This document shows, piece by piece, positions 57,936-64,000 of a DNA stretch of 64,000 bases. Position 1 is the stretch's first letter; each line of letters starts with the position of its first letter. The notes below the pieces were generated by a model, which saw only the letters and a program-made list of their open reading frames with translations, had not been told where the DNA came from and made no database searches. The translations under genes and the position numbers were made by a program. The stretch comes from Macrostomum hystrix (lineage: Eukaryota; Platyhelminthes; Macrostomidae), in NCBI GenBank assembly GCA_950097015.1, contig CATNEN010000033.1, forward strand, positions 1,736,001-1,800,000. The letters run 5' to 3'.

Positions 57936-58855
57936 GAGATGAGGAAGCAGAATGAAGCGATAAAAAAGAGCGAAGCGTAGGCTAGATGTTAGTTAATGCT
58001 GATTTGCGGAAGTGATAATCTGGAAAAATTTTGCCCATTGAATAGCCACGGGCTCCGCTGGTCGCGACAGTCGGCTTTGTCCCTCGCCGCCCGCCAGCAG
58101 TATCATCTGCTAGTGCTTGCCGTGTGCGCCAGTGATGCAATCGTAGGGTTGGTGCAGCGGTGGGCGGGACATGCCGCTAATGGATTGGTAAGACTGGCCC
58201 GAGATACAGGGGAGATCAGAGTGGAATGGCTGGAGATTCTGACCGTAGTGGGGCAAGTAGACAAAGGCAATGAAAGACAATTTGCAAACTATGTCAACGC
58301 ATTAGCGAGCCCGCGCACTGATTGACATTGTCCTACTTCGCAATTCATTTTGCGCCGCCCTCATCCACTCGCTCAGAGGCAACAATTCCCATTTTGATCT
58401 GCTGGGACCAGCGTCCGCCTGTCTGTCTCTTGGCCACCCTCTCCAGCCATCTTTATTTCTTAGCTTTTACGATTAGCGCAGCTGGGCCCACTGCAGACCT
58501 CGGCGTCAACAAACCCAGCAGGTGACCAGATGGCGGGCCATTAACTGGAAATCGGATTCCCCCCAATTCTATTTATTGAACTGTGCCGGCAGTATGAACT
58601 GAACACCACAATCGGGGTGGACTTCCGAATTGCCGGTTATTTGCAGCTTGGGCTAAAGGTCCGCTAGACAGGGGAGCCGTATTTGGTTGTGCCTCTTGAC
58701 TCGCATTTCCATTCGCTTTCTTTCAAATGTCTTCGCTTGTTTGGCTGGAAAGCCATTAAGCAAAGAAGTGGGAACTGTGTCTGCAGCAGTTTGCGCAGTA
58801 AGCGTAGCAATCAAAATCAACAGGTGCCGGTCACCCCAGCATTTTTCTAGGCAGG
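57936..58855. other. Non-genic stretch
   Basis: A 109-residue plus-strand ORF at 57996-58325 matches no family I recognise. No splice pattern or conserved motif supports a gene. Confidence 0.4.
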
Positions 58856-59890
58856 AATGTTACAATGGCCAGAGAGCCATTCCTGTGACCAGAGAACCAT
58901 TCCTGTGACCAGAGAACCATTTCTGTGATCTGAGAGCTATTCCTGTGACCAGAGAGCCATTCCTGTGACCAGAGAGCCATTCCTGTGACCAGAGAGCCAT
59001 TCCTGTGACCAGAGAGCCATTCCTGTGACCAGAGAGCCATTCCTGTGACCAGAGAGCCATTCCTGTGACCAGAGAACCATTTCTGTGATCTGAGAGCTAT
59101 TCCTGTGACCAGAGAGCCATTCCCGTGACCAGAGAGCCATTCCTGTGACCAGAGAGCCATTCCCGTGACCAGAGAGCCATTCCTGTGACCAGAGAGCCAT
59201 TCCTGTGACCAGAGAGCCATTCCTGTGACCAGAGAGCCATTCCTGTGACCAGAGAGCCATTCCCGTGACCAGAGAGCCATTGCCGTGACCAGAGAGCCAT
59301 TCCTGTGACCAGAGAGCCATTCCTGTGACCAGAGAGCCATTCCTGTGACCAGAGAGCCATTCCTGTGACCAGAGAGCCATTCCTGTGACCAGAGAACCAT
59401 TCCTGTGACCAGAGAACCATTTCTGTGATCTGAGAGCTATTCCTGTGACCAGAGAGCCATTCCCGTGACCAGAGAGCCATTCCTGTGACCAGAGAACCAT
59501 TCCTGTGACCAGAGAACCATTTCTGTGATCTGAGAGCTATTCCTGTGACCAGAGAGCCATTCCTGTGACCAGAGAGCCATTCCCGTGACCAGAGAGACAT
59601 TCCCGTGACCAGAGAGCCATTCCCGTGACCAGAGAGCCATTCCTGTGACCAGAGAACCATTCCTGTGACCAGAGAGCCATTCCTGTGACCAGAGAACCAT
59701 TTCTGTGACCAGAGAGCCATTCCTGTGACCAGAGAACCATTCCTGTGACCAGAGAACCATTTCTGTGATCTGAGAGCTATTCCTGTGACCATAGAGCCAT
59801 TCCTGTGACCAGAGAGCCATTCCTGTGACCAGAGAGACATTCCTGTGACCAGAGAGCCATTCCTGTGACTAGAGAGCCATTCCTGTGAAC
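58856..59890. repeat. 20-bp minisatellite, about 51 copies
   Basis: Units of TTCCTGTGACCAGAGAGCCA in exact 20-base register with no insertions for about 1 kb. A variant unit with TTCTGTGATCTGAGAGCTAT recurs at 58920, 59080, 59420, 59520 and 59760, in each case following a unit with GAACC. The right edge decays over another 100 bp. Confidence 0.97.
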
Positions 59891-59989
59891 TTAAGAGTCA
59901 TTTCTGGGATGAGAGAGCCATTCCTGTTACCTGAAAATCATTTCTAGATCAGAGTCATTTCTGTGACCAGGGATTAATTTCAGAGACTG

Positions 59990-62425
59990 GATAGCCATTC
60001 AAATGACTTTCATCAATCATGATAATTGATGCAGGGACTCGCACAATGCGAGTTTACATTTGCGTCAGTTTATCCCCACTAAGACATACGATTTAGCTTT
60101 TTCTTTGCATTCTTTCTAAGCTCGGGGAGAGCTTTTAGCGTCTGCATGCTCCGGCAGAGAAGCACGCAGTTACCTATCTTCTTGACCCCTGCGAAAAATA
60201 GCTTTGGGCAGATTGGTCCAATCAACAGCTAAAAGCATTTGTAAGCCTGTAAGCGAAAGCTATTTGTAGTCTCCATGACGACAGAGCCTCGAGCCTTCAG
60301 TCATGAGAATGCGGTTTTTATACGCTCGTAGTCATATAAAATGACTCTCACAAAGCAATTTTCAGAATGTTTACTAATAGATAAACTACAAAAATTGCAA
60401 AAATCCCAGCTAGGTCATATTTACAGCCAGTAGCATAGCAGTCGTTGCACGCCACTTCTAAAGACTGTGTACAGCTGTTCAGTCCGTGGAATCAGGAGGC
60501 AACCACCCTCACCCTAATTTGTACAGCGTATGTTAACCTGAAGAATCAAGCAATTAAGTATCCTACTCAGGGACGCAAATTCTCGATATTCGAATAAAAA
60601 ACTTGAAGCTCACACCAATGGGCTACCAGCCCTGCTCCCGTGTAGACTTTTGTCTGGTAGCGAAATTTGCTAACGAATTTACGTGCTGCGCTGCGGTACC
60701 ACCCCATCACTGTGTGGAGTTTGAGCAGTTATAAATAATGATGAATCCTTCATAATGCGAGCAATGGTCTTACTTTCTGTTCAAAAAAGTATTCAAATAT
60801 CTTCAGCCATTCTGAATAATTCGTCCGATTCATTACATTGGAAATAATCTAAAACTTGCTATTCACTAACCCAGATATACGCCCACACAAGTGGACACAA
60901 TTGCTGCAGTAGGCGAGTGAGGATGCTTCAAACGGCTTAAACACGGTAATTATTTTTTTCGTATGACCCCACTTTAATATACACTCGTAAATGTAGGAAT
61001 TACAACCTTCGAATTACGTATCTTTAAAGCGCAGCATAAAGCTTTTTTACGGCTTGCAGGTCTCGCGCAATTTTTAGGCCCGTCGGCAGAATAATTTGCG
61101 CAGAATGTAAAACATAAAAAAATTATAGAAACTTAGCGCAATCATTGCGCGTTGGCCTTTCAATGGAATTAGGGACTGGGCGACTTAATGTAACGGTCCA
61201 GCTCTGGCTCAAACGCTTCCAGATGAACCAATTCAAGCTTCTCTGTGCTTATAGAACTGAGGATTACTTCATGAAATTTCCTATCTGTGTTTGATTTGCT
61301 GCGAAGACTAGACATATTAGAGAATAAGTGCTTCGCTACAAAAGTGACGCGCACTGGGATAAAATTGGGTTATAATGCCCATTGTGGCAAGGGGGCTCTT
61401 GGCTTTCATTCTGAAAGAAGCACTATACAAAAATTTAGTATTTTCAATTGCACTTCTTACATCCGTTTCTACCAACTGACTCGGGCATGTATTAAAAGCA
61501 GCAGAACTTACAATATCGCACTTGGTGTCTGCAGGCTCGAGGCAACAGACGCCTTGCCAGCCGCATTTCAGCAGAAAAAGCAGCAGCACTGGCGCCCAGT
61601 GGCAGCTTCGGCGGAGATAGCTCACACGAAGACTGTAGTGCTTCAGCGAAATCGAGGCTGCGATCATGTTCGGCTGAAGCACAAATACTTTTGAGGAACG
61701 CATTTATGGCAGGTGACAAAGCGGACGGCCAGTCTATATAAATGGCAATAATGAGGGAGATCTCTGATTGGTGGAGAAATAGCAGAAAGGAAAGAGGGTT
61801 GAAGACGGGAAAGGGAGAAAGGATAGCTCCTCTTTATTGAATAAATCACCGAGGCACCACCGTTTGTGAGAAATAAGAGACGTAAAAGAAGGCGGCGTTA
61901 GAGATGGCCGAGGCTGCATGCCACTGCGGTGGCGAGCTCTCACCGATCCGTCGGTGACGAGCCAAGCCGGCGGATTGGAGCTCATATTGATTGGCCCTGG
62001 CCAATCTTTTATAGCGAATCTGTCAATCTTCTGCAGCTCAGCTGTTCTCTAGATGGCGACAGAAGGACTGGGGTGAGACGGTACCTCATCTTGATCGGGC
62101 TTTAAATTATCGAATTCCTCAGCTATAGAATGCTGGTCAAAAAGTACAAATTTTATTCAAATTCAATATGATCTTAACAATGTTCACTGCAGACATACTG
62201 CATTAGATGAGGCAAGTTGATCGAACTGTCTTAGTTATATATATATTTAGCCCGACACAACCTAATTTATGACAATCAAGAGTAATGTCCAAAACGAACA
62301 TCTATCGTTACGTTTTCGTTAAGAACATGGAGGTTCTCAAGCAAGACTGCCTCTGTCGGTGAGGTTTCAACACTTGCTTTATTCTTAAGCTCTAAATCAT
62401 AGAACCAGTTTGCCTCGTCTGTTGC
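59990..62425. other. Non-genic stretch
   Basis: No supported gene over 2.4 kb. Short ORFs on both strands overlap one another and match nothing I recognise. Confidence 0.4.
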
Positions 62426-62429
62426 TCTG

Positions 62430-62790
62430 CCTACAGATCGTGCCCAGGTCCATTTAGGCGAGGCGCTGGAGGCGCCTTGTGTTGAGCTCGTCCTCACGTC
62501 CAGCCCTGACCTTTGCACCGGCATGGACGAGTTCTGCGACCGGCGGCAAGTCGCTGAACCGGAGCGGCGACCTGGAGACCACGCTGCTGCGCCTGCTGAA
62601 GGGCTTCCTGGTCAACGCCAAGCACCAGGCACACGTCTACCTGGACTGGGGCCAGGCACCAGAGTCTGGTGGTCATTGCTGGCCACGCCTCACCGGGCGA
62701 CTTCCCGGCTGATGTTCAGCGGCGCCTGCGCAACGAAGGCAAGGAGTGCGTGGAGATGGACCACGACATACCAGGGAGGAATACCAGGGA
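62430..62790 (+). pseudogene. Frame-broken coding relic, family unknown
   Basis: GC-rich sequence with coding-like codon use in an AT-rich setting. One frame reads GGKSLNRSGDLETTLLRLLK then GFLVNAKHQAHVYLDWGQ to about 62660. The next sensible stretch, SLVVIAGHASPGDFPADVQR then RLRNEGKECVEMDHD, is in another frame. The break near 62660 and lack of clean splice sites suggest a relic or a sequence error. I do not recognise the protein. Confidence 0.45.
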
Positions 62791-62799
62791 GAGTGCTGC

Positions 62800-63825
62800 C
62801 ATCTTGTCTGCCACTCTGTTTTATAACAAATAATATTCGCCCTTTGCCACTCGTACCCATCCTTTGTCAACTCCACCTCAAAGCGGGTTAGCTAATGAGC
62901 AGCGGGTAGACAGGCAGTCAGGCAGGAATCTGCCCTACTGACAATAAGTTATCCAGTTATTTAAGCTGAAAAATGGTTTCATGGCTTTTGGGTTCGGTTT
63001 TTAACAGCATAAACAATCGACCCACCCACGCATAAATGCAATGTATTCAATGTATTTTAATGTATGTTGCAGGTTGTTGACAATTTAAATTGTCCCCATT
63101 TTATTCTTTGCCGCAGCAGCACAATCCTTACTAAAATAATCCTTAGGTTTCTATGAGCCTATTTTTGTTTATGTCCAAAGTTTATCATATTCCTTTTTAA
63201 TGATAGGTTTATATGAAGCACAAATTCAAGTTAATAGTATATTATTACCCAGGCTTTAAGGGCGATAATGTGAAAGCCTGGGTAATACTGTGATTGTACC
63301 ATAGACTATGTGGCTGAGTAACAAGACAAACCATATCAACCATAGACAAAATGATTTAATGATAAACTATACAGTTCAATTATAAGAGAAAGAATAATGA
63401 AGCAAAGAGAAGCTAACAACTAGAGAAGGATCACAGATCCCAGATAATCACAGATAGTCTACATGCCTCTACCGTCGAGCGTGGTCAGTCATCAGCACAA
63501 GCACTCTGCGAAAAGTCATCCAGCGTTCCAACTGCCGTCACAACTATTTGCCAGCCTGATAAATCCGGCCCGACGATCGTCTTGGAGTAGAACGGGGCTA
63601 AATGTTACGTTTATATGTAAGTGCAAAAAGCTCGCTTTGCGAAATTAGACTTTGGCTCTGGACTCTAACTGCTTTGTTTGATGTTTTGCTTATTTTGTTG
63701 AAATACGTTGAAATACACAAAAATAATCCATTATCGGCCCAACTTCTCGGGCCAAAATGACATCGTCTATGGCAATAATCGAATATCAGCCCGCCCGATA
63801 GCCACGTAGTCATGGTACAATGGCC
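62800..63825. other. Non-genic stretch with a hairpin
   Basis: AT-rich DNA without a supported gene. GTCTATGG or its complement occurs at 63299, 63340 and 63765. Confidence 0.4.
63244..63286. repeat. Perfect inverted repeat (14-bp arms)
   Basis: ATTACCCAGGCTTT at 63244-63257 is matched by AAAGCCTGGGTAAT at 63273-63286, with a 15-base loop. It could be a MITE terminus or a structured RNA element. Confidence 0.85.
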
Positions 63826-63830
63826 AAGGG

Positions 63831-64000
63831 CACGAGTGGGTGGGGGTCGGTGGGAGAGCGGTTATCGCGTTTACGTCTCGTACCACGGTCCCTAAGTTCG
63901 ATTCCACGGCGAGGCCACATTTATTTGGGGCGCAGCCGCTTAGAAAAGGCTTGGGGCTTGTCGTACAATTTACGCCCTTGAGGGCCAACCTCCAAGGTAC
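63831..64000 (+). mobile_element. tRNA-derived SINE, cut by window end
   Basis: Third clear copy of the SINE at 31 kb and 41 kb. The head includes GGTGGGAGAGCGGTTATCGCG (A-box-like), the B-box-like AAGTTCGATTCCACGG, then GAAAAGGCTTGGGGCTTGTC and the start of the body. The window ends about halfway through the element. Confidence 0.85.

Noticed and set aside
57996-58325. 109-residue plus-strand ORF
   Set aside because: No family resemblance, no splice context and no conserved motif.
58831-59840. Long minus-strand ORFs with GSLVTGMALWSQEWLSGHRN repeats
   Set aside because: The 20-bp array read in three frames; no start context, domain or splice signal.

Overview
This is animal nuclear DNA: spliced genes with short GT-AG introns, metazoan gene families (monocarboxylate transporters, SYAP1, BTBD19, TIKI/TRABD2, KY/hillarin), several transposon classes, a tRNA-derived SINE and a very heavy load of minisatellites. 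A repeat-rich invertebrate, possibly a free-living flatworm such as Macrostomum, fits best, but the species is inference and was not tested. No rRNA, functional tRNA gene or CRISPR array was seen.

Layout. 1-8.7 kb: the last exon of an unknown membrane protein (227-478, +), three minisatellites, a two-exon SYAP1-like gene (4398-5288, -) and an AT-rich stretch. 8.7-10.6 kb: the first SLC16 (MCT) gene. 11-25.6 kb: a transposon cluster with a decayed BEL/Pao pol, a TA-flanked Tc1/IS630-type DDE element with 177-bp inverted repeats, a frameshifted Crypton-type tyrosine recombinase plus a second relic, a gypsy integrase relic, and a structurally complete Ty3/gypsy element (20927-25549) with identical LTRs and a 5-bp target duplication. 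28.6-40.2 kb: an SLC16 pseudo-exon and three more SLC16 genes in the same orientation, mixed with a SINE, a mariner relic, a gypsy fragment and a 59-bp minisatellite. 41-43.6 kb: a second SINE, a 16-bp array and a BTBD19-like gene. 44.7-55 kb: three genes on the minus strand, read in the order TIKI-like Wnt protease (51075-54797), KY/hillarin-like protein (46522-50435) and a nucleoside-phosphorylase-like protein (45216-46520); minisatellites fill many of their introns and the gaps between them. 55-64 kb: large minisatellites, mostly non-genic sequence, a frame-broken coding relic and a third SINE.

The four SLC16 copies share a three-exon plan with the same intron phases and have long blocks of near-identical sequence, so they are a tandem family with likely gene conversion. 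Two of the four, and the BTBD19 gene, each carry one extra base in an otherwise normal reading frame; this is either early decay or an uncorrected sequencing insertion. Most long ORFs in the window are tandem repeats read through without stops and are not genes.
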